A DNA stretch of 64,000 bases from Pseudomonadota bacterium. Its GTDB lineage: Bacteria > Pseudomonadota > Gammaproteobacteria > Enterobacterales > Enterobacteriaceae. This document shows, piece after piece, positions 18,756-28,335 of this stretch. The notes under the pieces are model-generated. The model saw only the letters and a list, made by a program, of their open reading frames with translations. It ran no database searches and was not told where the DNA came from. Position 1 is the first letter of the stretch, and each line of letters begins with the position of its first letter. The position numbers and the translations under genes were made by a program. The stretch lies in contig JAGTSE010000005.1 in the NCBI GenBank assembly GCA_018261615.1, forward strand, positions 62,001-126,000, written 5' to 3'.

Positions 18756-20258
18756 ATGAACGCGGAAGCACACCAGGAAATCCTGCGTACCGAAGGCTTA
18801 AGTAAATTCTTTCCCGGCGTCAAAGCGCTCGATAACGTGGATTTCAGCCTGCGGCGTGGCGAGATCATGGCGCTGCTTGGGGAAAACGGCGCCGGGAAAT
18901 CAACGCTGATTAAAGCGTTAACCGGCGTTTATCATGCGGATAAAGGGGCTATCTGGCTGGAAGGTCAGCAGATCAGTCCCAAAAACACCGCCCATGCACA
19001 GCAGCTCGGTATCGGTACCGTGTACCAGGAAGTGAACCTGCTGCCGAATATGTCGGTGGCGGATAATTTATTTATTGGCCGCGAACCGCGGCGTTTTGGT
19101 TTGCTGCGCCGCAAAGAGATGGAAAAACGCGCGACCGAGCTGATGGCATCTTACGGTTTCTCGCTGGACGTGCGCGAGCCGCTCAACCGTTATTCGGTGG
19201 CGATGCAACAGATCGTCGCGATCTGCCGCGCCATCGATCTGTCAGCCAAAGTGCTGATCCTCGATGAACCGACCGCCAGCCTTGATACCCAGGAAGTGGA
19301 GATGCTGTTTACGCTGATGCGCCAGCTTCGCGACCAGGGCGTCAGTCTGATTTTCGTCACCCACTTTCTCGATCAGGTTTATGAAGTCAGCGATCGCATT
19401 ACCGTACTGCGTAACGGCGGTTTTGTTGGCTGTCGCGAAACCCGCGAGCTGCCACAAATCGATCTGGTGAAAATGATGCTGGGCCGCGAGCTGGACAGCA
19501 ATGCGCTGCAGCGCGCAGGACGTACGCTGTTGAGCGATAAACCGGTTGCAGCGTTCAGCGGCTATGGCAAAAAAGGCGTCATCGCGCCGTTTGATCTGGA
19601 AGTTCGCCCCGGCGAAATCGTCGGCCTGGCCGGGCTGTTGGGTTCCGGGCGCACCGAAACCGCCGAAGTGATTTTTGGCATCAAACCCGCCGATAGCGGC
19701 AGCGCAATCATCAAAGGCAAGAGCCAGACACTCCGTTCTCCGCATCAGGCTTCGTGCCTGGGAATAGGTTTTTGCCCGGAAGATCGCAAAACCGATGGCA
19801 TTATCGCGGCGGCTTCCGTACGTGAAAACATTGTGCTGGCGTTGCAGGCGCAGCGCGGCTGGCTGCGGCCGATTCCGCGCAAAGAGCAAAACGCGATTGC
19901 CGAGCGTTTCATCCGCCAGTTGGGGATCCGCACACCGAGCGCCGAGCAGCCGATTGAGTTTCTCTCCGGCGGCAACCAGCAAAAAGTGCTGCTCTCGCGC
20001 TGGTTGTTGACCCGACCTCAATTTCTGATCCTCGATGAACCAACGCGCGGTATCGACGTCGGCGCGCACGCCGAGATCATTCGTCTGATTGAAACCCTCT
20101 GCGCTGATGGCCTGGCGCTGCTGGTTATTTCCTCTGAACTGGAGGAACTGGTGGGCTATGCGGATCGCGTGATCATCATGCGCGATCGCAAACAGGTGGC
20201 GGAGATCCCGCTCGCAGAGCTGTCGGTTCCGGCGATCATGAATGCCATTGCGGCGTAA
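18756..20258 (+). CDS. ytfR: Galactofuranose ABC transporter, fused ATP-binding protein
   Basis: A 500-aa cytosolic protein with two tandem ABC ATPase domains, as in sugar transporters of the RbsA/MglA class. Domain 1 has Walker A GENGAGKST near residue 45, a degenerate signature YSVAMQQI and Walker B VLILDEPTASLD. Domain 2 has the atypical GLLGSGRTE in place of Walker A, with an intact LSGGNQQKV signature and FLILDEPTRGIDVG. This asymmetry is normal for the class. It follows ytfQ in the same operon and precedes ytfT by 10 nt. Confidence 0.95.
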   Translation: MNAEAHQEILRTEGLSKFFPGVKALDNVDFSLRRGEIMALLGENGAGKSTLIKALTGVYHADKGAIWLEGQQISPKNTAHAQQLGIGTVYQEVNLLPNMSVADNLFIGREPRRFGLLRRKEMEKRATELMASYGFSLDVREPLNRYSVAMQQIVAICRAIDLSAKVLILDEPTASLDTQEVEMLFTLMRQLRDQGVSLIFVTHFLDQVYEVSDRITVLRNGGFVGCRETRELPQIDLVKMMLGRELDSNALQRAGRTLLSDKPVAAFSGYGKKGVIAPFDLEVRPGEIVGLAGLLGSGRTETAEVIFGIKPADSGSAIIKGKSQTLRSPHQASCLGIGFCPEDRKTDGIIAAASVRENIVLALQAQRGWLRPIPRKEQNAIAERFIRQLGIRTPSAEQPIEFLSGGNQQKVLLSRWLLTRPQFLILDEPTRGIDVGAHAEIIRLIETLCADGLALLVISSELEELVGYADRVIIMRDRKQVAEIPLAELSVPAIMNAIAA

Positions 20259-20268
20259 GGAGTAGAGT

Positions 20269-21294
20269 GTGATGCCTCAAACTGTGGGTCAAACCGGGCA
20301 GCCGAAGCGCCGCTTTAACTGGCCCACCGGAACGCCCCAGCTTATCGCGCTGGTGCTGGTTCTGGTGGTGGACAGCCTGGTCGCACCCCATTTTTATCAG
20401 GTGGTGCTGCAGGATGGTCGCCTGTTCGGCAGCCCGATCGACATCCTTAACCGCGCTGCACCCGTCGCGTTGCTGGCGATTGGTATGACGCTGGTGATCG
20501 CTACTGGCGGCATCGATCTTTCTGTTGGCGCGGTGATGGCGATTGCCGGCGCAACAGCGGCATCGCTCACAGTCTCCGGGCACAGCCTGACGGTAGTGCT
20601 GCTGGCCGCGCTGGGCACCGGCGTGCTGGCCGGATTGTGGAACGGCATTCTGGTGGCGATCCTCAAGATCCAGCCTTTTGTCGCCACGCTGATCCTGATG
20701 GTGGCAGGGCGCGGCGTGGCACAGTTAATCACCTCCGGGCAGATTGTCACCTTTAACGCGCCGTCACTGGCGTGGATCGGCAGCGGATCACTGTTGCTGC
20801 TCCCGACGCCGGTGATTATCGCACTAGTCACGCTGCTGCTGTTCTGGCTGTTTACCCGTAAAACGGCACTCGGCATGTTTATTGAAGCGGCAGGGATTAA
20901 TATTCGCGCGGCAAAAAACGCCGGGGTGAATACGCGCACCGTGGTGATGTTGACCTACGTTTTGAGTGGCGTGTGTGCGGCTATCGCCGGGGTGATCGTC
21001 GCGGCGGATATTCGCGGCGCAGATGCCAATAACGCCGGGTTGTGGCTGGAGCTGGATGCCATTCTGGCGGTGGTCGTTGGCGGCGGCTCGTTAATGGGCG
21101 GGCGGTTTAATCTTGTACTCTCGGTGATCGGTGCGCTGATTATTCAGGGTATGAATACCGGGATTTTGCTCTCCGGTTTCCAGCCGGAACTCAACCAGGT
21201 CGTAAAAGCGGTGGTGGTGATGTGTGTACTGATTGTCCAGTCACCGCGCTTTATCGCGCTGATTAAAGGAGTACGCGGTCATGATAAAACGTAA
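20269..21294 (+). CDS. ytfT: Galactofuranose ABC transporter, permease YtfT
   Basis: A 341-aa inner-membrane permease of the RbsC/AraH family with about eight to ten hydrophobic spans. The family block IATGGIDLSVGAVMAIAG is near residue 80, followed later by VVGGGSLMGGRFNLVLSVIG. A GTG start at 20269 is preferred because it has an AAGGAG ribosome site and gives the E. coli length; an ATG lies one codon downstream. It overlaps yjfF by 14 nt. YtfT and YjfF probably form the heterodimeric channel of the importer. Confidence 0.95.
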   Translation: MMPQTVGQTGQPKRRFNWPTGTPQLIALVLVLVVDSLVAPHFYQVVLQDGRLFGSPIDILNRAAPVALLAIGMTLVIATGGIDLSVGAVMAIAGATAASLTVSGHSLTVVLLAALGTGVLAGLWNGILVAILKIQPFVATLILMVAGRGVAQLITSGQIVTFNAPSLAWIGSGSLLLLPTPVIIALVTLLLFWLFTRKTALGMFIEAAGINIRAAKNAGVNTRTVVMLTYVLSGVCAAIAGVIVAADIRGADANNAGLWLELDAILAVVVGGGSLMGGRFNLVLSVIGALIIQGMNTGILLSGFQPELNQVVKAVVVMCVLIVQSPRFIALIKGVRGHDKT

Positions 21295-22279
21295 TTTGCC
21301 GCTGATGATAACGTTAGGCGTGTTTGTACTCGGTTATCTCTACTGCCTGACGCAGTTTCCCGGTTTTGCCTCGACGCGTGTGATATGCAATATCCTGACG
21401 GATAACGCCTTTCTGGGAATTATCGCCGTTGGTATGACCTTCGTGATCCTCTCCGGCGGAATCGATTTGTCCGTCGGCTCGGTGATCGCCTTCAGCGGCG
21501 TCTTTCTGGCAAAAGCTATTGGTGACTGGGGGATTTCGCCGCTGCTCGCTTTCCCGATTGTTTTACTGATGGGCTGTGCTTTCGGCGCGTTTATGGGGCT
21601 GCTGATCGATGCGTTAAAAATCCCGGCATTTATCATCACCCTCGCGGGGATGTTCTTCCTGCGTGGCGTCAGCTACCTGCTCTCGGAAGAATCGATTCCG
21701 ATTAATCACCCGATCTATGATTCGCTCTCCAGCCTCGCGTGGATGATCCCAGGCGGCGGACGGTTGAGCGCTATGGGATTATTAATGTTACTGGTGGTGG
21801 TAGTGGGGATTTTCCTTGCCCACCGCACCCGTTTTGGCAATGAAGTGTATGCCGTTGGCGGCAACGCGACGTCGGCGAACCTGATGGGGATCTCCACCCG
21901 CAGTACCACCATTCGCATCTATATGCTTTCTACCGGCCTGGCGACTCTGGCGGGCATTGTCTTCTCGATTTATACCCAGGCCGGTTATGCGCTGGCGGGT
22001 GTAGGCGTGGAACTGGACGCTATTGCCTCGGTGGTGATTGGCGGGACATTGCTCAGCGGCGGCGTGGGCACGGTGCTGGGAACGTTGTTTGGTGTGGCGA
22101 TTCAGGGGCTGATCCAGACCTATATTAACTTCGATGGGACGCTCAGCTCGTGGTGGACGAAAATCGCCATCGGCATCCTGTTGTTTATTTTTATCGCGTT
22201 GCAACGCGGCCTGACCGTACTGTGGGAGAACCGTCAAAGCTCTCCTGTAACACGCATTAACACAGCGGAAATAAAGTAA
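21281..22279 (+). CDS. yjfF: Galactofuranose ABC transporter, permease YjfF
   Basis: A 332-aa inner-membrane permease paralogous to YtfT. It carries the same family block ILSGGIDLSVGSVIAFSGVF near residue 60 and a late VVIGGTLLSGGVGTVLGTLFG motif. It starts inside the 3' end of ytfT, which implies translational coupling. It is the last gene of ytfQ-ytfR-ytfT-yjfF; no clear intrinsic terminator follows before the chemoreceptor promoter. Confidence 0.95.
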   Translation: MIKRNLPLMITLGVFVLGYLYCLTQFPGFASTRVICNILTDNAFLGIIAVGMTFVILSGGIDLSVGSVIAFSGVFLAKAIGDWGISPLLAFPIVLLMGCAFGAFMGLLIDALKIPAFIITLAGMFFLRGVSYLLSEESIPINHPIYDSLSSLAWMIPGGGRLSAMGLLMLLVVVVGIFLAHRTRFGNEVYAVGGNATSANLMGISTRSTTIRIYMLSTGLATLAGIVFSIYTQAGYALAGVGVELDAIASVVIGGTLLSGGVGTVLGTLFGVAIQGLIQTYINFDGTLSSWWTKIAIGILLFIFIALQRGLTVLWENRQSSPVTRINTAEIK

Positions 22280-22306
22280 TAACACATTGAAGTTATTACT
22301 TTCTCC

Positions 22307-22333
22307 TAAAGTAAATCCGGTAGCGGTCGATAA
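22307..22333 (+). promoter_or_regulatory. Sigma-28 (FliA)-type promoter of the chemoreceptor gene
   Basis: TAAAGTAA (22307-22314), an 11-nt spacer, then GTCGATAA (22326-22333). The enterobacterial FliA consensus is TAAAGTTT-N11-GCCGATAA, so 6/8 and 7/8 positions match at the exact spacing. The site is 57 nt before the start of the chemoreceptor gene. Confidence 0.8.
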
Positions 22334-22390
22334 CTGACGATATGGGCTTAATTTACGCCGAAAAGTATCGCTGCTACCGGAATTCACATC

Positions 22391-23956
22391 ATGCTTAAAA
22401 CGCTTTCGATCCGTACTGGTTTACTTTCTATACTGGCCGTTATGACTCTGCTGCTGCTGTTGGTCAGCGGCATCGGGGTGTATGCACTCAATAAAAGCTC
22501 CTCGTCGCTGGAGCGAATTAGTCAACTTCAGGGCGAAAAAATGGCGCGCCTGAGCGAGGGATACACGCTGATTTTGCGGGCGCGTAACGAAGCCGGTCAG
22601 GCGGTGCGGATGATGGAAGTGGGGTTGCTGGATGACGCCGCGAAATCTGTGAAGCAGATCAATGGCGAAATTGCGCAGGGTGAAGAGTCTCTCAGCAAAG
22701 TGATCGCCGCCGGTGTGGATGATGAGCATGGTTCCGCTCTGCTTGCCGGGGTGGCAAAAAGCTACGGCGATTACGTGAACCAGGGCATTAAACCGATGCA
22801 GGATGCGCTCAATCAGCAAAGTGCGGATGCCTACTACGATTTGCTGGAAAACAAACTAATCCCCATTTCTCGCCAGTTCGACAACGATATGCAAGCTTTC
22901 CAGAAGTGGGGCGAAGCTAGCGGCAGAGCGGAAGTGGATGCCGTACAGAGCAGCAAACGCGTTGTAATGCTGCTGATTCTGGTGGTGGCGCTGTTGGTGG
23001 CCGGGATTATCGTGCTGGCCTGGCTGGCGCTGCGCCATATGCTGCTGAAACCCCTGGATCGTTCTATTGAACAGCTTGAGCAGGTTGCGGCTGGCAATTT
23101 GATTGCGGTAAAAGCCGAGGCGAGCAGTAAAGAATTTAACCGTCTGAATGCGGCCATCGAAGAGATGCGCCACTCGCTGATAAGCTCCGTCACCCGTGTT
23201 CGCGATGCCAGCGCGCAAATCGATACTGGCAGCCGTGAACTGGCCGCTGGCAACGTCGATCTGTCGCAACGCACGGAATCAACGGCGACATCGCTTGAAC
23301 AAACGGCTGCCAGCATGGAGCAGCTCACCGCCACAGTGAAACTGAACGCCGATAACGCCGAGCAGGCGCATAAACTGGCTAAAACCGTTTCCGATACCGC
23401 CGATCGCGGCAGTGAAATGGTCTGCTATGTGATTGAAAAAATGCGCGAGATCTCCAGCAGCTCCGATCGCATCGCCGATATTCTCAGCGTGATTGATGCC
23501 ATTGCTTTCCAGACCAATATCCTTGCGTTGAACGCTGCGGTTGAAGCGGCGCGAGCGGGAGAGCAGGGGCGTGGTTTCGCGGTGGTTGCCGGGGAAGTGC
23601 GTAATTTAGCCAGCCGTAGCGCAGAATCGGCGAAAGAGATCCGCCATCTAATAAGCAGCTCGCAGTCGCAGGTGTCTGAAGGCAGTGATCTGGCGATGCA
23701 GGCGGGTGAAACGATGGATGAAATCGCCGAAGAAGTGCTGCGTATGACCAAACTGATGCGCGAAATCGCCAACGCATCGCAGGAGCAGAGCCGGGGTATT
23801 GAGCAGGTCAATATCGCGGTCAGTCAGATGGATGAAACTGCGCAGCAGAATGCGGCGCTGGTACAACAATCGTCTGCCGCGACCCGTTCGCTGGAAGAGC
23901 AGTCGCGCGAGCTGTTGCAAGCGATGGCATCATTCCGCCTGCAAACCCAGGGATAA
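22391..23956 (+). CDS. Methyl-accepting chemotaxis protein
   Basis: A 521-aa chemoreceptor that signals through CheW/CheA. TM1 is at about residues 13-33, a Tar-like helical periplasmic sensor at about 35-190, TM2 at about 193-213 and a HAMP domain to about 265. The cytoplasmic coiled coil follows; its hairpin tip contains [20 protein letters not shown], then [17 protein letters not shown] (about 372-408). Methylation-region Q/E pairs flank it. The C-terminus ends FRLQTQG without the NWETF pentapeptide that recruits CheR/CheB in Tar and Tsr, so adaptation probably relies on other receptors. It is an insert relative to E. coli, where fbp follows yjfF. The ligand is unknown; the adjacent sugar importer is only a hint. 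Confidence 0.93.
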   Translation: MLKTLSIRTGLLSILAVMTLLLLLVSGIGVYALNKSSSSLERISQLQGEKMARLSEGYTLILRARNEAGQAVRMMEVGLLDDAAKSVKQINGEIAQGEESLSKVIAAGVDDEHGSALLAGVAKSYGDYVNQGIKPMQDALNQQSADAYYDLLENKLIPISRQFDNDMQAFQKWGEASGRAEVDAVQSSKRVVMLLILVVALLVAGIIVLAWLALRHMLLKPLDRSIEQLEQVAAGNLIAVKAEASSKEFNRLNAAIEEMRHSLISSVTRVRDASAQIDTGSRELAAGNVDLSQRTESTATSLEQTAASMEQLTATVKLNADNAEQAHKLAKTVSDTADRGSEMVCYVIEKMREISSSSDRIADILSVIDAIAFQTNILALNAAVEAARAGEQGRGFAVVAGEVRNLASRSAESAKEIRHLISSSQSQVSEGSDLAMQAGETMDEIAEEVLRMTKLMREIANASQEQSRGIEQVNIAVSQMDETAQQNAALVQQSSAATRSLEEQSRELLQAMASFRLQTQG

Positions 23957-23970
23957 TCAAAGGAAGACAA

Positions 23971-24045
23971 ATGGGTGTTTGTATTCAATGTGATAATGAG
24001 GCACTGAAGGGCAGCGATTTAGGTGCCGTATTTCCTCATCTCTGA
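23971..24045 (+). CDS. Candidate 24-aa small protein downstream of the chemoreceptor
   Basis: ATG at 23971 with an AAAGGAAG ribosome site six bases upstream opens a 24-codon frame, MGVCIQCDNEALKGSDLGAV followed by FPHL, ending TGA at 24045. It starts 14 nt after the chemoreceptor stop, so it could be translated from the same message. The CIQC pair near the N-terminus could bind metal. With so short a frame the coding claim rests on the ribosome site and position alone. Confidence 0.35.
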   Translation: MGVCIQCDNEALKGSDLGAVFPHL

Positions 24046-24071
24046 GCGCGTTAAACGGACTTTCGTGCGCT

Positions 24072-24098
24072 AAAAAAGCGCCACCGGTGTGGCGCTTT
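24072..24098. terminator. Bidirectional terminator between the chemoreceptor and fbp
   Basis: Perfect 10-bp arms AAAGCGCCAC (24075-24084) and GTGGCGCTTT (24089-24098) with loop CGGT. A T-run follows on the minus strand (A-run from 24072), giving a strong terminator for fbp; the plus-strand side is weaker. Confidence 0.85.
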
Positions 24099-24116
24099 AC
24101 TACTCTTTCCCTGCGC

Positions 24117-25115
24117 TTACGCGTCCGGGAATTCACGCATAAAACGTTCTACATCATCAACCATGTGCTCATTGCCGACGAAGAACGGACGGCGCTGGTG
24201 CAGGCTTTCCGGTTGAATATCCAGAATGCGCTCTTTCCCATCGCTCGCTTTGCCGCCCGCCTGTTCAGCGAGGAACGCCATCGGGTTGCACTCATACAAC
24301 AGACGTAGTTTCCCTTGCGGGTGGCTTGCGGTGCTTGGGTAGAGGTAGATACCGCCTTTCAGCAGATTGCGGTGGAAATCCGCGACCAGCGAGCCGATAT
24401 AGCGCGTGGTATACGGACGGTTGGTCGCTTTATCCTCTTGCTGGCAGAACTTCAGGTACTTTTTCACACCCTGCGGGAATTTGATGTAGTTCCCTTCGTT
24501 GATGGAGTAGGTATTACCACGCTCCGGGAACTTCATACGCTCCTGGCACAGGCAGAAAACGCCGAGTGATGGATCGTATGTAAAGGCATGAACACCGCAG
24601 CCAGTGGTGTAAACCAGCATAGTGGACGAACCGTAGACCACATAGCCCGCAGCAACCTGTTTGTTGCCCGGTTGCAGGAAGTCTTCTTCTGTAACCGACG
24701 TGCCGACAGGAGTCACGCGGCGGTAAATAGAGAAAATGGTTCCGACAGAGACGTTAACGTCGATGTTCGATGAGCCATCAAGAGGATCCATCAGCACCAC
24801 GTATTTGGCGTGTTCACAACCTTCGAAAACGACAATTTCGTCCTCTTCTTCAGAAGCGACACCGGCCACGATATCGCGTGCGCGAAGTGCAGCTTTCAGT
24901 TTTTCGTTTGCGAACAGGTCGAGTTTTTGTTGCTCCTCGCCCTGGACGTTTTCAGCACCGCTTGCACCCAGGATATCGACCAGACCGGCCTTATTGATAT
25001 CACGATGAATGATCTTGGCGCCCAGTTTTATCGCCGACAGCAAAGCAGTTAATTCACCGGTGGCGTGTGAGAACTCGTGCTGCTTTTCGACAATAAATTC
25101 ACCTAACGTTTTCAT
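24117..25115 (-). CDS. fbp: Fructose-1,6-bisphosphatase, class I
   Basis: A 332-aa cytosolic enzyme of gluconeogenesis that converts fructose 1,6-bisphosphate to fructose 6-phosphate. The metal and phosphate sites are visible: GVASEEEDE near residue 94 and [20 protein letters not shown] near 115. A later [17 protein letters not shown] block is also typical. Length and start [15 protein letters not shown] match E. coli Fbp. It is divergent from mpl across a 276-nt region and is followed by a strong hairpin terminator. Confidence 0.98.
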   Translation of the reverse strand: MKTLGEFIVEKQHEFSHATGELTALLSAIKLGAKIIHRDINKAGLVDILGASGAENVQGEEQQKLDLFANEKLKAALRARDIVAGVASEEEDEIVVFEGCEHAKYVVLMDPLDGSSNIDVNVSVGTIFSIYRRVTPVGTSVTEEDFLQPGNKQVAAGYVVYGSSTMLVYTTGCGVHAFTYDPSLGVFCLCQERMKFPERGNTYSINEGNYIKFPQGVKKYLKFCQQEDKATNRPYTTRYIGSLVADFHRNLLKGGIYLYPSTASHPQGKLRLLYECNPMAFLAEQAGGKASDGKERILDIQPESLHQRRPFFVGNEHMVDDVERFMREFPDA

Positions 25116-25391
25116 AACACTTTCCCTGCATGTATATGGAGTAAAGCGATCTTGTCCTGAAGGTTTCAGGTTGCTGGTGACAGCAAGTTCCGGATAGTAA
25201 ACAGCCTGAACCTTAACAGCCAGCGCTTTCGAAGTCGAAAACGTGACGGACTTACAACAATACTAACAAAGATTCAACAGTTCGCGCTCAGGTGAATCGC
25301 GCCAGCAGTATGGGGATTATCCTGAAATGCAGTTCTCAGACGTTAAACATATGCGTAAAATGTGCGCCAGTTTTGGAAAGGATAAAAATGT

Positions 25392-26774
25392 ATGCGCATT
25401 CATATTTTGGGAATTTGTGGCACTTTCATGGGCGGCCTGGCCTTGCTGGCGCGTTCGCTGGGACATCAGGTTACGGGCTCCGACGCCAATATTTACCCGC
25501 CGATGAGCACGCTGCTTGAAAAGGAAGGCATTGAGCTGATTGAAGGTTATGACGCAAGCCAGCTCGATCCTGTACCGGATTTGGTGATTATCGGCAATGT
25601 CATGAGGCGCGGTAATCCATGTGTGGAAGTGGTGCTGGAGAAAAACATTCCGTTTATGTCCGGCCCGCAGTGGCTGCACGATTTTGTTCTGCGCGATCGC
25701 TGGGTCGTTGCCGTTGCCGGTACGCACGGCAAAACCACTACCGCCGGGATGGTAACCTGGATCCTCGAAGCCTGTGGCTACAAGCCGGGCTTTGTCATTG
25801 GTGGCGTACCCGGGAACTTTGAGGTTTCTGCGCGTCTGGGCGACAGTCCTTTCTTCGTCATCGAAGCCGATGAGTATGACTGTGCTTTCTTCGATAAGCG
25901 TTCCAAATTCGTTCATTACTGCCCGCGCACGCTGATTCTGAATAACCTTGAATTCGATCATGCGGATATTTTTGACGACCTGAAGGCGATTCAGAAGCAG
26001 TTCCACCACCTGGTGCGCATCGTGCCGGGGCAGGGGAAAATCATCTGGCCGGAAAACGACATCAACCTGAAGCAGACCATGGCGATGGGCTGCTGGAGCG
26101 AGCAGGAGCTGGTGGGCGAACAGGGCCACTGGCAGGCGAAGAAACTGACCACCGATGCCTCAAGCTGGGAAGTATGGCTGGACGGCGCATGCGTCGGGCT
26201 GGTGAACTGGGGGCTGGTGGGCGAGCACAACATGCATAACGGTTTGATGGCCATTGCCGCCGCGCGCCATGTTGGCGTTGCACCGGCGGATGCCGCCAGT
26301 GCGCTGGGCTCGTTTATCAATGCCCGCCGTCGCCTGGAGCTGCGCGGGGAAGTGAACGGCGTAACGGTGTATGACGATTTCGCGCACCACCCAACGGCGA
26401 TCCTCGCCACGCTGGCTGCGCTGCGCGGCAAAGTCGGCGGTACGGCGAAAATCATCGCCGTGCTGGAACCGCGTTCCAACACGATGAAAATGGGCATCTG
26501 TAAAGACGATCTGGCACCATCGCTGGGACGCGCTGATGAAGTGTTCCTGCTGCAGCCGCAGCATATTCCGTGGCTGGTTGCGGAAGTGGTGGATGCCTGC
26601 GTGCAGCCTGCTCACTGGAGCGCGGATGTCGATACGCTGGCGGAGATGATCATCAAAACCGCACAGCCTGGCGATCACATTCTGGTGATGAGTAACGGCG
26701 GTTTCGGCGGTATTCACCAGAAGCTGCTTGATGGCTTAGCGAAAAAAGCTGAGGCCGAAGCGGAAAAACGCTAA
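25392..26774 (+). CDS. mpl: UDP-N-acetylmuramate:L-Ala-gamma-D-Glu-mDAP ligase
   Basis: A 460-aa Mur-ligase-family enzyme of murein recycling. It joins the tripeptide released from old wall back to UDP-MurNAc. The N-terminal Rossmann loop is HILGICGTFMGGLA, the ATP P-loop is AGTHGKTTTAG near residue 110, and the C-terminal domain has DDFAHHPTAI near 333. E. coli Mpl is 457 aa. It is divergent from fbp and ends in a strong hairpin shared with the next, convergent gene. Confidence 0.97.
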   Translation: MRIHILGICGTFMGGLALLARSLGHQVTGSDANIYPPMSTLLEKEGIELIEGYDASQLDPVPDLVIIGNVMRRGNPCVEVVLEKNIPFMSGPQWLHDFVLRDRWVVAVAGTHGKTTTAGMVTWILEACGYKPGFVIGGVPGNFEVSARLGDSPFFVIEADEYDCAFFDKRSKFVHYCPRTLILNNLEFDHADIFDDLKAIQKQFHHLVRIVPGQGKIIWPENDINLKQTMAMGCWSEQELVGEQGHWQAKKLTTDASSWEVWLDGACVGLVNWGLVGEHNMHNGLMAIAAARHVGVAPADAASALGSFINARRRLELRGEVNGVTVYDDFAHHPTAILATLAALRGKVGGTAKIIAVLEPRSNTMKMGICKDDLAPSLGRADEVFLLQPQHIPWLVAEVVDACVQPAHWSADVDTLAEMIIKTAQPGDHILVMSNGGFGGIHQKLLDGLAKKAEAEAEKR

Positions 26775-26788
26775 CCGCTGGCTGAAAT

Positions 26789-26824
26789 AAAAAACCGCGA
26801 CCGGGAAACCGGCGCGGTTTTTTA
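26789..26824. terminator. Bidirectional terminator between mpl and the epimerase-like gene
   Basis: A AAAAAACCGCG arm, an inner CCGG/CCGG pair around GAAA, and a CGCGGTTTTTT arm. The A-run and T-run on the two sides allow function in both directions for the convergent genes. Confidence 0.9.
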
Positions 26825-26834
26825 TGGCTGTGGA

Positions 26835-28043
26835 TTACTCTTTTGCCATCGGCGTATCGATAGTTTGCGGCGTTTTGCTGCCCTGAATCTCTTTCACGCG
26901 TTTCTCTACATCAGCTACCAGGGAGCTGTTATGCAGCAGGGTGTAAGTCAGATCGAAGCGTGTACTCTGGCCCGGCTGCAGCTGTTTTACGCGTTTTTGC
27001 GCGCGTTCAATAGTGACCGGATAGGCATAGCTGGTGCCCGGCTCAATCCCGGTTACATAGCCCTGTTTTTCCGTATCGGTGTTTTTCCACATCGTCAGCA
27101 CCGGCAGTTGTTCGGTGTTATAGCTAATTGCCACCCCTTTATCGCCCGCTTTGTTCACCAGTGCGGCCACCGTCTGTTTACTGGCATCGGCCAGCGGTTT
27201 GATATTAAACACCATCTCGTCAAAGCCTTTGGTCGGCCCGGCGTAGGTTTGCCACTCTTTCAGGCCGCCTTTGGCGTAGTCATTGAAGGGGCTGACATTT
27301 TCATACGGCGTTATAAAACGCGCGCCCTGCTCAAGAATTGGTTTGCTGAAGTTGCTGTGATAGATAATTTGATAGTCGTGTGGGTAATCCGCGTGGTTGG
27401 TCAGCACATCATGCAGGCTGAAGCTGTTGCTGCCAGGAATATAGCGCAGCTCCGTCTCCGTTTGCAGATCCACTTTTTTAAATGCACTCTCTTTTACCAG
27501 CCCGCGAATCCGAATTTCATAAGGCGCTGTTTCGCTGACATCCACCGAAACCTGGGACGCTGGCGTGTTGCCCACTTTGCCGTGCAGGGTATAAATCTGC
27601 CCGTCAGCGGTGACCGGATGGCCGGTCCATTCATAACCACAGCGCACCACCATCTCGTTGAAACCTTCCAGCCAGCCCAGGCCGTTACGGCTTTCGAGGT
27701 TAATAAATGCCGGGTTGACTACCTCTTTAACCGGTGAATTCCAGCCCATATGTACGCCAAAACCGTCGGCGTAAAGCAAATTCATGCCGCGTGTCGGACT
27801 AAGGGCAATGGTGAGGCCGTTTTTGCTGCTCAGTTTAATGACTTTACTGCCTTCCTGCTTACCACCGTGCAGCACCACCTGTTCAATGCTGAATTGCTGG
27901 CCTTTGATGTTCAGCTGATCGCTGGTGATCCGCCAATTTCCTTGCTCTGTACCGCTTTCAGCACTTGTCAGCACCCAGGTTTTCGCCATCGCAGGGCCAG
28001 AGATAAGCAGTGCAAGAGCGGAAAGCATTACTGTCTTTTTCAT
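26835..28043 (-). CDS. Periplasmic aldose-1-epimerase-like protein (DUF4432)
   Basis: A 402-aa secreted protein. The start at 28043 (MKKTVMLSALALLISGPAMA) gives a clean signal peptide and the better distance to the AAGGA ribosome site; the ATG just before it is possible too. The fold is galactose-mutarotase-like: GHPVTADGQIYTLHGKVGNTPA carries the family LHG...N.PA motif, and ELRYIPGSNSFSLHDVLTNH is also typical of DUF4432. Such proteins are thought to interconvert sugar anomers or bind modified sugars; the substrate is unknown. It is absent from this position in E. coli. A periplasmic mutarotase near the galactofuranose importer genes is suggestive, but a mpl gene lies between. Confidence 0.8.
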   Translation of the reverse strand: MKKTVMLSALALLISGPAMAKTWVLTSAESGTEQGNWRITSDQLNIKGQQFSIEQVVLHGGKQEGSKVIKLSSKNGLTIALSPTRGMNLLYADGFGVHMGWNSPVKEVVNPAFINLESRNGLGWLEGFNEMVVRCGYEWTGHPVTADGQIYTLHGKVGNTPASQVSVDVSETAPYEIRIRGLVKESAFKKVDLQTETELRYIPGSNSFSLHDVLTNHADYPHDYQIIYHSNFSKPILEQGARFITPYENVSPFNDYAKGGLKEWQTYAGPTKGFDEMVFNIKPLADASKQTVAALVNKAGDKGVAISYNTEQLPVLTMWKNTDTEKQGYVTGIEPGTSYAYPVTIERAQKRVKQLQPGQSTRFDLTYTLLHNSSLVADVEKRVKEIQGSKTPQTIDTPMAKE

Positions 28044-28301
28044 CATCCCATCCTTTTTAGCTGAATCGATTATAGTCACCACAGCAAAAATCTACGTTTT
28101 GCGCAGCGGAGAAAATGTGATCCGATTCATCTGATGAAAAAAAGTGCAGAGTCATGCATGAAAAGCGAACATTGATCCCATTTGTGAGAGAAATGAAACA
28201 TATACATATAATAAAGTTGTGATCAGTGATGGTTTTAGCTTTAACGATTCAGCCAATCAGGTGTGCTTCATAAAGAGATTAAGAAAAATGCGGGAGAAAA
28301 T

Positions 28302-28321
28302 CCCTCCCCTGGCGGAGAGGG
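28302..28321. repeat. CCCTC/GAGGG hairpin downstream of darP
   Basis: Arms CCCTC (28302-28306) and GAGGG (28317-28321) with further partial pairing inside, 15 nt past the darP stop on the minus strand. It resembles the hairpins at 18711 and 36850. The rest of the 292-nt gap up to the epimerase-like gene is AT-rich and shows no gene. Confidence 0.45.
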
Positions 28322-28335
28322 TTATTACAGGGTGA

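Noticed and set aside
22317..22380. Inverted repeat CCGGTAGC/GCTACCGG around the chemoreceptor promoter
   Set aside because: The left arm lies inside the promoter spacer, upstream of the expected transcript start, so it cannot fold in the mRNA; an operator role is possible but unsupported.
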